Of a stretch of DNA of 64,000 bases, positions 33,555-44,800 are shown piece after piece. Origin of the DNA: Endomychus coccineus (lineage: Eukaryota; Arthropoda; Insecta; Coleoptera; Endomychidae); contig OY294070.1 in assembly GCA_958510875.1 (NCBI GenBank), forward strand, positions 44,477,299 through 44,541,298, given 5' to 3'. The notes below the pieces were generated by a model, which was not told the origin of the DNA, searched no databases, and saw nothing but the letters and a program-made list of their open reading frames with translations. The first letter of the stretch is position 1, and each line of letters starts with the position of its first letter. The position numbers and the translations under genes were made by a program.

Positions 33555-35615
33555 CAGAGTGGTCCAACGAAAAGTATGCACCTAGCTTTTCTCCTTTGTT
33601 TAGAATTGAAAGCAAAAATGCTCGGACACGTGGAGTTTGCTTTTGAGGGGGACACATTTTAGACATATTTTTCAACCTGTGCCTTTAACGCCCTAGCGAG
33701 GGGGCGTCACAACCCTAAAATTTTAAATGGAAAGTGGGGTCGAGTGATATATCATTTGAACGGGCACAAAATTATCTTTCTAATGATACTTTATTTGTTG
33801 AAATTTACTCAAAACAGTTAATGCGAAAACGGCTTTAAGAACATTAACCCGATAATTTTGGTATTAATGAAAAATACAAATAAGTTTTGGTTATTAAGAA
33901 TCAAAACATTTACAATTAGTAGTACTTACGTTTCAATGTTTGTTACTTGTAACAGTGCTTTGTAAAAAAAGTAAACAAGCTGTTAAATTGATTTATTAAA
34001 ACGTTACTTCAACAAGTGTTGAAAATGTGACCCACTTGCTTCCATACAATAATACAGATTTTGTTCAAATCTATTTCCAACATTTTGTAGCATATCAGGT
34101 GTTATGCTTTTGCATTGTGCTGTAATCCGTTGGTGAAGATCTTCTATGGACTCGGGCTTCGTAGCAAAACATTTATTTTTCAAGTGTCCCCATAGAAAAA
34201 AGTCCAAAGGCGATAAATCAGGTGACCTGGCAGGCCATTCAATTGGGCCTCTCCTTCCAATCCACTGTCCGGGGAACCGGTTATCTAAAAATTCTCTTAC
34301 AGGAGCAGCATAGTGCGGAGGTGCTCCATCTTGCTGGAAATGAAGCCGATCGGCATCATGATTTTGGTCGTCTTCTATTATCTGTGTTATGAAAGGATCA
34401 ATTGCATCGTCAAGCACGTTTAGGTAGACTTCACCAGTTAAATTTCCAGGAATGAAAAGTGGTCCTATGATATTATTTTTTGAGGGTATTGAGTATGAAC
34501 CTCACGGAATAAATGTGGGTTACTGTCATCCCAGTAACGGCAATTATGCCTATTCACAGCTCCATTCAAATAAAATGTACATTCATCGGTAAAACAAATG
34601 TTGAACAATAAGTGCGGATCTTCAATTAAACGCTTGCTCATTTGTTCACAAAATTGCAGCCTTCGATCAGGATCATCCTCATTTAGTTCCTGTACTAATT
34701 TGATTTTGTACGGATGAAATTTGTACGCTTTTAAAATCCGTATTATGGATGAACGGGAGACTCCTGAGGCTTCAGCTAGTTGACGGGTACTTTGAGTATG
34801 ATCCAATTGAACATGCCCCAAAACCGCGACTTCCACAGCTTCATTTCTGATGGGGTTCTGCGGCTGGTGTTTCACATTACAAACAGATCCGGTATCGACA
34901 AACTTTCTAACTAACTTGGCAACATACGAATCATTAACATTTTTATCCGGAAGACTGTCCTTAAACAAGCGAGCAGTTAGTCTAGCACAACTATTATTTT
35001 GAAAATAAAGTTTAACAATTTCGACTCGTTCTGGAATGGAATAAACCATTTTGTACAGTGAAATTAAAATAACTTCAAAAGCGACCAGACTGAATCAGTG
35101 ATGGGACTAAAATAACAGTTTGCCTAAATTCTTTTCTTACACTTATTTGCAGTTTTTTTCGACCAAAAACACAAACGATAAATGTTTTTTTTTGTGATGA
35201 ACAAAAAATTACATTGAAATGTTGCTTTCGGTAAAATGAAGTAATTTAGAAATGATTGTAGTTATTCTGATTCCTAATAACCAAAACTTATTTGTATGTT
35301 TCATTAATATCTAAATTATCGGGTAAATGTTCTTAAAGCCGTTTTCGCATTAACTGTTCGAATAAATTTCAATAAATAGGGTATCATTAGAAAGATAATT
35401 TTGTGCCCGTTCAAATGATATATCACTCGACCCCACTTTCCATTTAAAATTTTAGGGTTGTGACGCCCCCTCGCTAGGGCGTTAAAGGTACAGGTTGAAA
35501 AATATGTCTAAACTGTGTCCCCCCCAAAAGAAAACTCCACGTGTCCGAGCATTTTTGCTTTCAATTCTAAACAAAGGAGAAAAGCTAGGTGCATACTTTT
35601 CGTTGTACCACTCTG
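33555..35615 (-). mobile_element. Mariner-type element with ~350-bp inverted ends
   Basis: It runs from CAGAGTGGTCCAACG at 33555 to its inverse at 35615, between TA dinucleotides (33553-33554, 35616-35617). The inverted identity continues with little loss for about 350 bp on each side (to about 33905 and from about 35265). This is far longer than the 20-40 bp of classic mariners. A single transposase gene fills the interior. It is inserted in the pogo 3' region. Confidence 0.92.
34004..35049 (-). pseudogene. Mariner transposase with small internal deletion
   Basis: The ATG at 35049 begins MVYSIPERVEIVKLYFQNNS, a DUF4817-type helix-turn-helix. A second helical domain follows (TRQLAEASGVSRSSIIRILK), then FTDECTFYLNGAVNRHNCRYW with the first catalytic D. 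Near 34470 a short deletion removes about eight codons (family text of the type VWAGI) and shifts the frame. The second part (34417-34004) keeps HFQQDGAPPHY (second D) and WPARSPDLSPLDFFLWGHLK (third D), with 36 residues between those two aspartates. All catalytic residues remain, so the loss is recent or minor. Confidence 0.88.
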
Positions 35616-35823
35616 TATGTTAAATCAACAATTATTTATTTAAAGACTTTGTTTAATACAAATCAAAAACACAAGTAAACTTCTTCATTTTAAATGCTCA
35701 AAAATTATATATTAAAAAAAACGAATCAATAGAAATTATTCTTAGCTTAAGTAAAGAGATCAATTATTATATTATGTTAATCATAATCATTCTTTTATAA
35801 TCAGACTATTCAGTATTATTCTC

Positions 35824-37490
35824 CTACTCAGACTCACAATTATGGCACACATAGTTCCTATCATCGTCTACGCATTCCGCATGGGACCACATTCTACATT
35901 CGATACATTGTATCCATTGTTCATTTGGTCGACTGTTGCTAAAAGTTTCTAAGCATACGAGACAGAAGCATTCGTCGTAGTCAGATTTATTTTCCTTGTC
36001 TTTAGGTGCCTTCTTGGCCTTTTTTCCTTTTCCCTTTCCTTTTGTAGATATCAATTTCCTCTTACCTTTACCAGTATCGGTTTGTAATACCGTTTTCTTG
36101 GCTTTATTTCTTTCGCGGTATTCTTGTTCAATTAAGTTTTTTTCGGGCGTGTCCGTCAGTATTGCAGTCTTACGTTTTTTACGACCTTTATTTGTTTCAG
36201 TCCTCGGACCCGCTTGTGGTAAAGGTCTAAGATCTTTAGGTGTGAAGAAATTGAACGGCTGAGTAGAATTTGTTCGTTGAAGTCCGCTAGGTCCTGGCAC
36301 TGGTGATTTGGATCTTTGATCAAAAACTGAGACAGCTAACAGAGAATCAGTCTTCGCAGAGATCGAGTCCGATAAATTTTGAACAGCCGGTGGTTGATCA
36401 TCATTGCTGTCTGTGCGCTGATCAGTCTGGTCAATTGATGTTGGAAGATCACCAACTGGAGTACCAAGATTAACTTGAATGGAGGACGTTGCATCAGAAC
36501 TGGTCAACAGATCATTTGGTGAAATTTGACTGTTAAGTTGTAATGGCCGGTCAGTCACAGATGATGGCGCGTAGTCAGCAGCAGTAAAGATATTCCTATT
36601 AAATGGATTTATGCCGGTACAGGTAAATCCGGCAATTGCATTTCTATCAGTTACAGAAAGAGGAAATGCTTCTTTGACTTTCCCAGGAATGTAATGGATA
36701 GTCATCGTTCGACCAGGATGATTTCGCATCCAGTTGTCTGTAGCTGTGTTTATCATTTTCTTGAATGGCCCAAATACTGCTCTATCCAGAGGCTGAAGTT
36801 TGTGCGTACAATGGGGTGAAAACGACAGCATTACTATTCCATTTTCTTTACAAAAATCTAGAGCTTGGATAGATATATGCGATATATGATTGTCGAGCAG
36901 TAACAAGCATTTTTCATCAACTGTTGGCTTGACTTGTCTTTTAAAATGTTGTAGGAACAGTTAAAATTCTGCATTCTGCATCCATCCACTAGCATTGCCA
37001 GCTCCGGCACAACCAACAGGACCCTCAAGTATCATGTGGTCTTGGAATCGTTTCAATGGGAATACGAAAAAAGGAGGTATGTGTCCTCCTTGAGCATTAA
37101 TCGCAACAGCAACAGTTACTAATCTTCCACGTTCTGCTGAGGTTACTGCACCTACTTGTTTAGTTCCTTTTTGAGCTACAATCTTGCTGGGTTTTTGGAC
37201 AGTGGTCACCCCTGTCTCATCCATATTCCAGATATCTTTTGGCTCAAATTTGTACCTATCCATTATCTCAGCAAGGTTATCAGAAAATTTGCTCACATTA
37301 TGTTCGTTGAAACTCAGACTTGTTGCTTGAGGAGATCTCAAAGAGAGGCTCGGGTGTCGTTTTAAAAAACCCGTCAACCATTCCTTACCAGCCATTTGGT
37401 GCCACCTTTCAGGGAATGTTTTTCCATTATTAATCGCCAACTCGTATGCCAGTTTACGTACTTCAGATGGAGATAACCCAAAATAAACTC
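35824..37490 (-). pseudogene. pogo transposase with C-terminal PHD finger, one stop codon
   Basis: The frame starts truncated (LSPSEVRKLAYELAINNG), then gives the CENP-B-type helix-turn-helix end (GKEWLTGFLKRHPSLSLR) and the DDE core. The core has IWNMDETGVTTVQKP (first D), LLLDNHISHISIQ (second D) and HKLQPLDRAVFGPFKK (third D). A single in-frame TAA at about 36961-36963 is the only interruption of the remaining frame. A low-complexity basic tail (about 36150-35990) leads to a PHD finger: CFCLVCLETFSN, QWIQCIECRMWSHAEC and YVCHNCESE. Tigger-like proteins with C-terminal PHD fingers are known in insects. It would mediate TA-targeted transposition. Confidence 0.88.
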
Positions 37491-37556
37491 TCGAGCACTC
37501 GATTAAATAGTCGCGTAGAATTAAACTATAAAACGCGTAGTACTAATGATCAGCCC

Positions 37557-37772
37557 ATGACCACACGTATACAGACCATCGAAAGCAAAGTGTTGCAAAT
37601 AGAACAAGCGATTGATGTCATCATCAGGACTACGGGTGCTACGCTGAAGATATCAAAAAAAGCAAAAGGTGAAGCCGCCTCATCTCATCATCCTTATAAA
37701 AGAGCTCCTACCACCTCACCACCACCACAAAAGTTATTAGCTCCGACAACACCGATCGACCCACAAAAATGA
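37557..37772 (+). CDS. Small coiled-coil protein upstream of integrase
   Basis: The ATG at 37557 gives about 71 residues: an N-terminal heptad-like helix (IQTIESKVLQIEQAIDVIIR) and a Pro/Thr-rich tail. Its stop overlaps the integrase start by four bases (ATGA at 37769-37772), which indicates translational coupling or that it is an exon/N-terminal part of the integrase. I do not recognise the family. The longer upstream frame runs into pogo sequence and is not meant. Confidence 0.45.
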   Translation: MTTRIQTIESKVLQIEQAIDVIIRTTGATLKISKKAKGEAASSHHPYKRAPTTSPPPQKLLAPTTPIDPQK

Positions 37773-38692
37773 TTAAGGGTAAAGCGCAGGTGGTTGATGA
37801 GCTTCATAAGCCTGTTCGAAAGAATTTTAAACGTCGCAGAACAATCATAAAAGGGTTGGATGACTTGTGGCAAATGGATCTTGCCGAGATGGGTAATTAT
37901 GCACGCGAAAATCGTGGATTTAAATATATTTTGGTGGTGATCGATTGCTTCTCGAAATTTATATGGACACGTCCGCTGAAAACGAAATCAGCCGAAGAGG
38001 TTCGGAAAGCGGTCTGTTCTATATTGCTAGAAGGGTCACATCGTACGCCTAGGAACCTGCAAAGCGATCAGGGAAAAGAATTCTTCAACAGGCACTTTGA
38101 CGAGCTAATGAAAAAACATAAAATCAACCATTATAATACGTATTCTGTGAAGAAAGCCGCCATTGCTGAACGCGTCATTCGAACGTTGAAAGAAGCGATC
38201 TACAAGCAATTCAGTCTGAGTGGGAAATACAAATGGGTGGATACACTCCCTGAAGTCACCGAAAAATATAATCATCGTAAACATAGAACTATAGAAATGG
38301 CTCCGTTTAATGTTACGAAACAGAATGAAAATCGCATATTGAAGCAATCTTACTCGCACATTAAGTTGGCCCTGCCCCACAAATACCACGTAGGGGATAT
38401 TGTGCGAATAAGTAAAGCTAAACATATTTTTGAGAAGGGATTTACGCCCAATTGGAGTGCGGAATTATTTAAAATCATCAAAGTTAAAATTACCAACCCA
38501 GTCACATATCTACTAGAAGATATGACCAACGCACCAATCAGCGGCTGTTTCTACGAGGAAGAATTACAGAAAACCAAACAGCCAGATGTTTATTTGATTG
38601 AGAAGGTGCTTCGAAAAAAGGGTGATAAAATGTATGTAAAATGGTATGGTATAAAAGAGAAAAGTTGGATTGAAAATTCTGATGTTGTATAA
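37769..38692 (+). CDS. Polinton integrase with chromodomain
   Basis: The protein has 307 residues, uninterrupted. The retroviral-type integrase core has LWQMDLAEMGNYARENRGF (first D), LQSDQGKEFFNRHFDELMKK (second D) and IAERVIRTLKEAIYKQF (catalytic E). VGDIVRISK and the barrel-like region follow. The C-terminus is a chromodomain (YLIEKVLRKKGDKMYVKWYG, then SWI.NSDVV), as in Polinton integrases. It joins element ends to host DNA; the chromodomain probably tethers it to chromatin. The open, motif-complete frame contrasts with the decayed neighbours. Confidence 0.93.
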   Translation: MIKGKAQVVDELHKPVRKNFKRRRTIIKGLDDLWQMDLAEMGNYARENRGFKYILVVIDCFSKFIWTRPLKTKSAEEVRKAVCSILLEGSHRTPRNLQSDQGKEFFNRHFDELMKKHKINHYNTYSVKKAAIAERVIRTLKEAIYKQFSLSGKYKWVDTLPEVTEKYNHRKHRTIEMAPFNVTKQNENRILKQSYSHIKLALPHKYHVGDIVRISKAKHIFEKGFTPNWSAELFKIIKVKITNPVTYLLEDMTNAPISGCFYEEELQKTKQPDVYLIEKVLRKKGDKMYVKWYGIKEKSWIENSDVV

Positions 38693-38783
38693 TGTACTGC
38701 TGCTGCGCATGTCTTCCTAATAAAATATTTGACTGGTGGTTCAGCCCAGTGGAAGTCAAATAATCGAATCAGTCTGCGTGAAA

Positions 38784-39392
38784 ATGTCTTTGCAATTATA
38801 CAACAGTTTTGTTCATAATGTACTTACCACCGTGTACGATGCAAAACAATTTATAAGTGTAGTATGTCCTCCAAATTTGATGGAAACCCTTGAAGAATTA
38901 CAATTACCATCTAAAAATTGGATAATCGCCGGAGAATTTGTAACGTTCGTTATTGGGGCTGTGAAGGAATGCGGTTATGTGGATATTTTCTATTTTGGAG
39001 GAGATTTCAACCCACCCGAAAACGATTGGGAGATAATTGATATGAATGTTGAAGGCTACTTTATATACGAAAATAGATGGAAGAAATTTATATTACATCA
39101 AATTCCTGGTATAACCCCAAAACCTAGGTCCTATATACTTGATTGTTTCAAAGTGCTACATGAAATTAATGTCGATTTTTATCGGATCGCGCTTCTGCCT
39201 TACCGCTGTGAAATAATGGATCTACGAGGGATTCGTAGAGGAACTTCTAATAAAACTTTCTTCTCTGACTCATACATAGTCGATGGGGGACGCAACCAAC
39301 ACCACAAATTTTCTTCTCCCCCCACACTTCAAGTTTTATGCTTCGATGTTTTCATCCAAACTTCCAATCAAATCAAAGAAATATGCTGCTAA
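38784..39392 (+). CDS. Unknown Polinton-linked protein
   Basis: The frame has about 202 codons from ATG 38784 (MSLQLYNSFVHNVLTTVYDA). It starts 92 bases after the integrase stop on the same strand. I see no catalytic motif. It is rich in aromatic and hydrophobic residues (GYVDIFYFGGDFNPPENDWE; CFKVLHEINVDFYRIALLPY). The core looks like a compact globular domain, and a basic Gly/Arg stretch precedes the C-terminus. Position suggests one of the lineage-specific Polinton ORFs. The last 20-30 residues after HHKFSSP could be read-through beyond a splice or frameshift. Confidence 0.5.
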   Translation: MSLQLYNSFVHNVLTTVYDAKQFISVVCPPNLMETLEELQLPSKNWIIAGEFVTFVIGAVKECGYVDIFYFGGDFNPPENDWEIIDMNVEGYFIYENRWKKFILHQIPGITPKPRSYILDCFKVLHEINVDFYRIALLPYRCEIMDLRGIRRGTSNKTFFSDSYIVDGGRNQHHKFSSPPTLQVLCFDVFIQTSNQIKEICC

Positions 39393-39475
39393 TGACCTGC
39401 GCATGTGCAAGTAAATATTTTGTGTGTGGGGGTTAGGTTCTGGTGAATCGAACAATCCAGAACAGTTTTAATAAG

Positions 39476-40128
39476 ATGTTGTCCCAGGCTAGTGTTGGTG
39501 AAGATAGCAGTAGCAGCAGCAACTGTTCTGAGTTAGATCATATTTTAGAACAGTTCGAGATGAAGGCAAAAGATGAACCATTCCTATTAATGAATACAAC
39601 GTACCCGTTGGTGGGGGCAATTTATGAAATCAAATGTGGATTGAGTCCTGTACGGACCTTCTCACCTACAATCTCACTCGTTCAATACGTTCAAAATTGC
39701 AAACTCAGCTTTAGCCTGCTAGAATGGATCGATTTAATCGATATCTTTCGAGTGAAAATCATCGAGTTCTTCGCAAGTTTACAATCAGATTTCGATGCTG
39801 CACCCATATTATCTGATGAATACTGCCAAATAGTCCAACTTGTGTACTTCAATAATGTTAAATTACTTCAAGTTACAAAGCATAACATCCATGTGAAGTG
39901 CTATTGCATCGAGTGTCTTTTCTAGAACATTTTGGATTTTCCACATACTATCATAATGTTATTGATATGATTAAAAGTATGAGAGACCCACAGCAGCAGC
40001 AGCAGCCCGATGAAATGGCCCTCTTGTATTGTTTCATCGGTATTTCGCTCGACTGTTTATTAAGCAATACACTTAGAGAAATGTTATTTTTCTATAAGAA
40101 TAAAGTTCTGTATGATTTAGAACAATAA
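39476..40128 (+). pseudogene. Unknown Polinton-linked protein with Ser- and Gln-runs, one frameshift
   Basis: The frame from ATG 39476 runs to 39925 with an N-terminal Ser run (EDSSSSSNCSELDHILEQFE), then helical text (LEWIDLIDIFRVKIIEFFAS). Near 39900 the frame must shift to the overlapping one (to 40128), which carries a QQQQQ run and LLYCFIGISLDCLLSN. The two parts overlap by 28 bases, so one indel explains the break. No family is recognised. It ends about 180 bases before the convergent polymerase gene. Confidence 0.5.
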
Positions 40129-40308
40129 AAGAATTGATGCTATAATTTTTTGGTTTTATTAAAACACCCAAACTTCCTCATAAAATATTTTATTTTGGAA
40201 AAAAGTACATATATAATATAATAATAATAACTCATAAAAATCTTAACCTATAATTTAAAACAAAATACATATATCTTAATAATTGAAAAAACATAAAAAA
40301 TCTTAATT

Positions 40309-41800
40309 CTAACCTAAAGAATAATGGCCATAAGGTAGGGTGCTTGTTTTGTCCCCCAATATTACCCTTTTATTATCAAAGGGGCTCAAACAGATTTTAT
40401 TTTGCTCTATGGTGTATAGCTTTAAGTCAAAAGAGCGGATAGATCTCTGCACGCGATACATTTCTATGTTCTCTTCCAGACATCTAACATAGTTTTCGAA
40501 TGTAATGGTGTTTCGTAAGACATACTCGCGCACCCCTTTGGCTTTCTTTGTGACGTCATCATCGCGATTTTGATTTTGAACAGTGAAGCTGTACATTTTT
40601 GCCCGCAAACCAACGAACTTATCCATGAGGAGCCCTTTATTCTCGTCCTTCATTAAGCCTACTACTTTTTTGTTGACCTGTGGAATCTTAAAGAGGTTGT
40701 CTGGAGCATAATCACTTGTGTCAAATTTCCCGATATTTCTATTTATAATTGACTCATAAATGTCATCGTTTGTAATAATGTGATAAATCAAACTGTCAGT
40801 GTCGGTGTAACATAATCGCATCAATCCAGGGTCTTTATATAATTTTAACATAAAGCCATAATGAAAATTATAAACACAAGTTTTGGAAATGTCCAAAATA
40901 GACATCCCCACATAGATGGGTTTGTTGAATAAAACTTCTAATTTATTTTGTTCTATGGCCACCAAATTCTCCTCAAATATCTTACTGCTATTGAAATTAG
41001 GTTGGGAAATATAATAGCGAGCCCCATAGGGTCCATACCATTTATTAACTAATCTAACTAGTCTATGCTTTCGTACATTCTCCATAGATTTACCAAAAAT
41101 TGCGTTTATCAGCAACTTGAAGAGAGCTATTTCAAACGCATTCTTAGAAGCTGCCCTCAATCTAGTGTTAAGATCTATGTAGGCTTTAAGCCATGGGGCT
41201 TGCTTAAATTTCAAAATCCTGTGGACTTTTTTCAGCACCATCCCCAGCGCCAAACATTGTTTTAAATTTCGATAGTGAATGATGTATTTAGTTTTATTGT
41301 GGAGAGTTGTTAATAATTTAGGTAATTTGCTGTTGGGTGGTGCTGTATGTGTCGGACAAAGAGGGAGATCTTTGTGTAGATCATGTAGTTCAGGTGGGTA
41401 TTCTAAATCGACTTCCAATATGTAGCCAATTGGACTTTCGTCTAAGACGTTTCTGACGTCTACATCATCGAGGTTTTCAACCCACTCGAACCCATCATAG
41501 GGTAAATATTGAATCATAGCCCACCCATATAGATTGCACACATCGAAATACATTAAATAACTATTTTCTTTTTCGGGATCGTGATTATTCATGTATTTAT
41601 TGTTGGCCTTTGCGAATCGATTACTGCATTGGCTCACACCTCCACGAATTCCCTTCTCCACAAATAAGACCATATCGATGTCTTTTAAATATTGCAAAGA
41701 CACATTTGTATATTTTAACATACAGTCCCACGTGAAGGAGGGAACCGTGAAATAGTGGGCCGGATCTAAAGCAAAAAGATCCATACATTTGCTGCGGAAA
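40309..41800 (-). pseudogene. Polinton DNA polymerase B, N-terminus lost
   Basis: The open part of 491 codons holds the palm motifs: YFDVCNLYGWAMIQYLPYDG (motif A), FKLLINAIFGKSMENVRKHR (motif B, K..NA.FGK) and LMRLCYTDTDSLIYHII (motif C). TWDCMLKYT and the insertion region precede motif A as in protein-primed family B polymerases. The exonuclease domain and everything upstream of NFRSKC are missing, because the 515-bp satellite begins there (41803). The thumb and C-terminus are complete to the stop at 40309. It would replicate the element; here it can only be a remnant unless reconstituted by splicing. Confidence 0.9.
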
Positions 41801-41802
41801 TT

Positions 41803-44800
41803 CTGCCCTCTGAGGAAGTCTGGAACATGACCAATTATTTGTTAGCTAGTATAATTTCAATCGGATACTCCCTTCCGATATGTACTTAGACCATGGTTGT
41901 TGGAATTCCTAGTCAGTTTTCTATATGCCTGCCAATTAACGCTTGCATCCCTTTGGCGCCCGTTTGTATCACTATCTCATGTGTCACCAAATGTTTCAAT
42001 AGAAATAAGAATTTGAAATAAAATAAGTGAAATTGATAACAACAATGAGGAATTATATTTTTACCGCTATCGTTACTTATGTAGTTACTAAGATTATTTA
42101 TAATTATAATATTCCACCACATACATACACATACATTTATTACCCATTTCGATTATGGTTAATTTGTTGCAATCAATATCGGATTCTTCATCATCGACGC
42201 CTGTGAACCTGTAGTCTGTTGACCAAAATTCTGGGACAGTATGGAAACGTGATCCGCATTCAGATCCTTCTTTAACGTTAAACAACAGTTCTCCGAAAAG
42301 ACATTTTTCCTAGATTTCTGCCCGCTGAGGAAGTCTGGAACATGACCAATTATTTGTTAGCTAGTATAATTTCAATCGGATACTCCCTTCCGATATGTAC
42401 TTAGACCAGGGTTGTTGGAATTCCTAGTCAGTTTTCTATATGTCTGCCAATTAACGTTTGCATCCCTTTGGCGCCCGTTTGTATCACTATCTCATGTGTC
42501 ACCGAATGTCTCAATAGAAATAAGAATTTGAAATAAAATAAGTGAAATTGATGACTACAATGAGGAATTATATTTTTACCGCTATCGTTACTTATGTAGT
42601 TACTAAGATTATTTATAATCATAATATTCCACCACAAACATAAACATACATTTATTACCCATTTGAATTATGGTTAATTTGTTACAATCAATATCGGATT
42701 CTTCATCATCGACGCCTGTGAATCTGTAGTCTGTTGACCAAAATTCTGGGACAGTATGGAAACGTGATCCGCATTCAGATCCTTCTTTAACGTTAAACAA
42801 CAGTTCTCCGAAAAGACATTTCTCCTAGATTTCTGCCCGCTGAGGAAGTCTGGAACATGACCAATTATTTGTTAGCTAGTATAATTTCAATCGGATACTC
42901 CCTTCCGATATGTACTTAGACCATGGTTGTTGGAATTCCTAGTCAGTTTTCTATATGTCTGCCAATTAACGCTTGCATCCCTTTGGCGCCCGTTTGTATC
43001 ACTATCTCATGTGTCACCGAATGTCTCAATAGAAATAAGAATTTGAAATAAAATAAGTGAAATTGATAACTACAATGAGGAATTATATTTTTACCGCTAT
43101 CGTTACTTATGTAGTTACTATGATTATTTATAATCATAATATTCCACCACAAACATACACATACATTTATTACCCATTTGAATTATGGTTAATTTGTTAC
43201 AATCAATATCGGATTCTTCATCATCGACGCCTGTGAATCTGTCGTCTGTTGACCAAAATTCTGGGACAGTATGGAAACGCGATCCGCATTCAGATCTTTT
43301 TTTAACGTTAAACAACAGTTCTCCGAAAAGACATTTCTCCTAGATTTCTGCCCGCTGAGGAAGTCTGGAACATGACCAATTATTTGTTAGCTAGTATAAT
43401 TTCAATGGGATACTCCCTTCCGATATGTACTTAGACCATGGTTGTTGGAATTCCTAGTCAGTTTTCTATATGTCTGCCAATTAACGCTTGCATCCCTTTG
43501 GCGCCCGTTTGTATCACTATCTCATGTGTCACCGAATGTCTCAATAGAAATAAGAATTTGAAATAAAATAAGTGAAATTGATAACTACAATGAGGAATTA
43601 TATTTTTACCGCTATCGTTACTTATGTAGTTACTATGATTATTTATAATCATAATATTCCACCACAAACATACACATACATTTATTACCCATTTGAATTA
43701 TGGTTAATTTGTTACAATCAATATCGGATTCTTCATCATCGACGCCTGTGAATCTGTAGTCTGTTGACCAAAATTCTAGGACAGTATGGAAACGCGATCC
43801 GCATTCAGATCCTTCTTTAACGTTAAACAACAGTTCTCCGAAAAGACATTTCTCCTAGATTTCTGCCCGCTGAGGAAGTCTGGAACATGACCAATTATTT
43901 GTTAGCTAGTATAATTTCAATCGGATACTCCCTTCCGATATGTACTTAGACCATGGTTGTTGGAATTCCTAGTCAGTTTTCTATATGTCTGCCAATTAAC
44001 GCTTGCATCCCTTTGGCGCCCGTTTGTATCACTATCTCATGTGTCACCAAATGTTTCAATAGAAATAAGAATTTGAAATAAAATAAGTGAAATTGATTAC
44101 AACAATGAGGAATTATATTTTTACCGCTATCGTTACTTATGTAGTTACTAAGATTATTTATAATTATAATATTCCACCACATACATACACATACATTTAT
44201 TACCCATTTCGATTATGGTTAATTTGTTGCAATCAATATCGGATTCTTCATCATCGACGCCTGTGAATCTGTAGTCTGTTGACCAAAATTCTGGGACAGT
44301 ATGGAAACGTGATCCGCATTCAGATCCTTCTTTAACGTTAAACAACAGTTCTCCGAAAAGACATTTCTCCTAGATTTCTGCCCGCTGAGGAAGTCTGGAA
44401 CATGACCAATTATTTGTTAGCTAGTATAATTTCAATCGGATACTCCCTTCCGATATGTACTTAGACCATGGTTGTTGGAATTCCTAGTCAGTTTTCTATA
44501 TGTCTGCCAATTAACGCTTGCATCCCTTTGGCGCCCGTTTGTATCACTATCTCATGTGTCACCGAATGTCTCAATAGAAATAAGAATTTGAAATAAAATA
44601 AGTGAAATTGATGACTACAATGAGGAATTATATTTTTACCGCTATCGTTACTTATGTAGTTACTAAGATTATTTATAATCATAATATTCCACCACAAACA
44701 TAAACATACATTTATTACCCATTTGAATTATGGTTAATTTGTTACAATCAATATCGGATTCTTCATCATCGACGCCTGTGAATCTGTAGTCTGTTGACCA

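Larger units (their letters stand above)
33277..37490 (-). mobile_element. pogo/Tigger-type transposon, 5'-truncated
   Basis: The left boundary is at a TA in the BEL pol gene, with the end reading GGGGAGACCAGG then GTAACAC. Repeated subterminal motifs (GTCGAAAGTAACA) lie at 33470-33520. The transposase runs from 37490 to 35824. The mariner at 33555-35615 is inserted in its 3' part. Its N-terminal DNA-binding end is lost at about 37490, where Polinton-type sequence begins, so the right terminus is missing. Confidence 0.7.
37487..41802. mobile_element. Polinton/Maverick fragment
   Basis: The plus strand carries a small coiled-coil protein, the chromodomain integrase and two unknown genes. The minus strand carries the DNA polymerase B C-terminal half. 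An integrase plus protein-primed type polymerase is the Polinton hallmark. ATPase, protease and capsid genes are absent here, and no terminal inverted repeat is visible. The left side joins a truncated pogo and the right side joins a 515-bp satellite, so both ends look broken. Confidence 0.8.
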
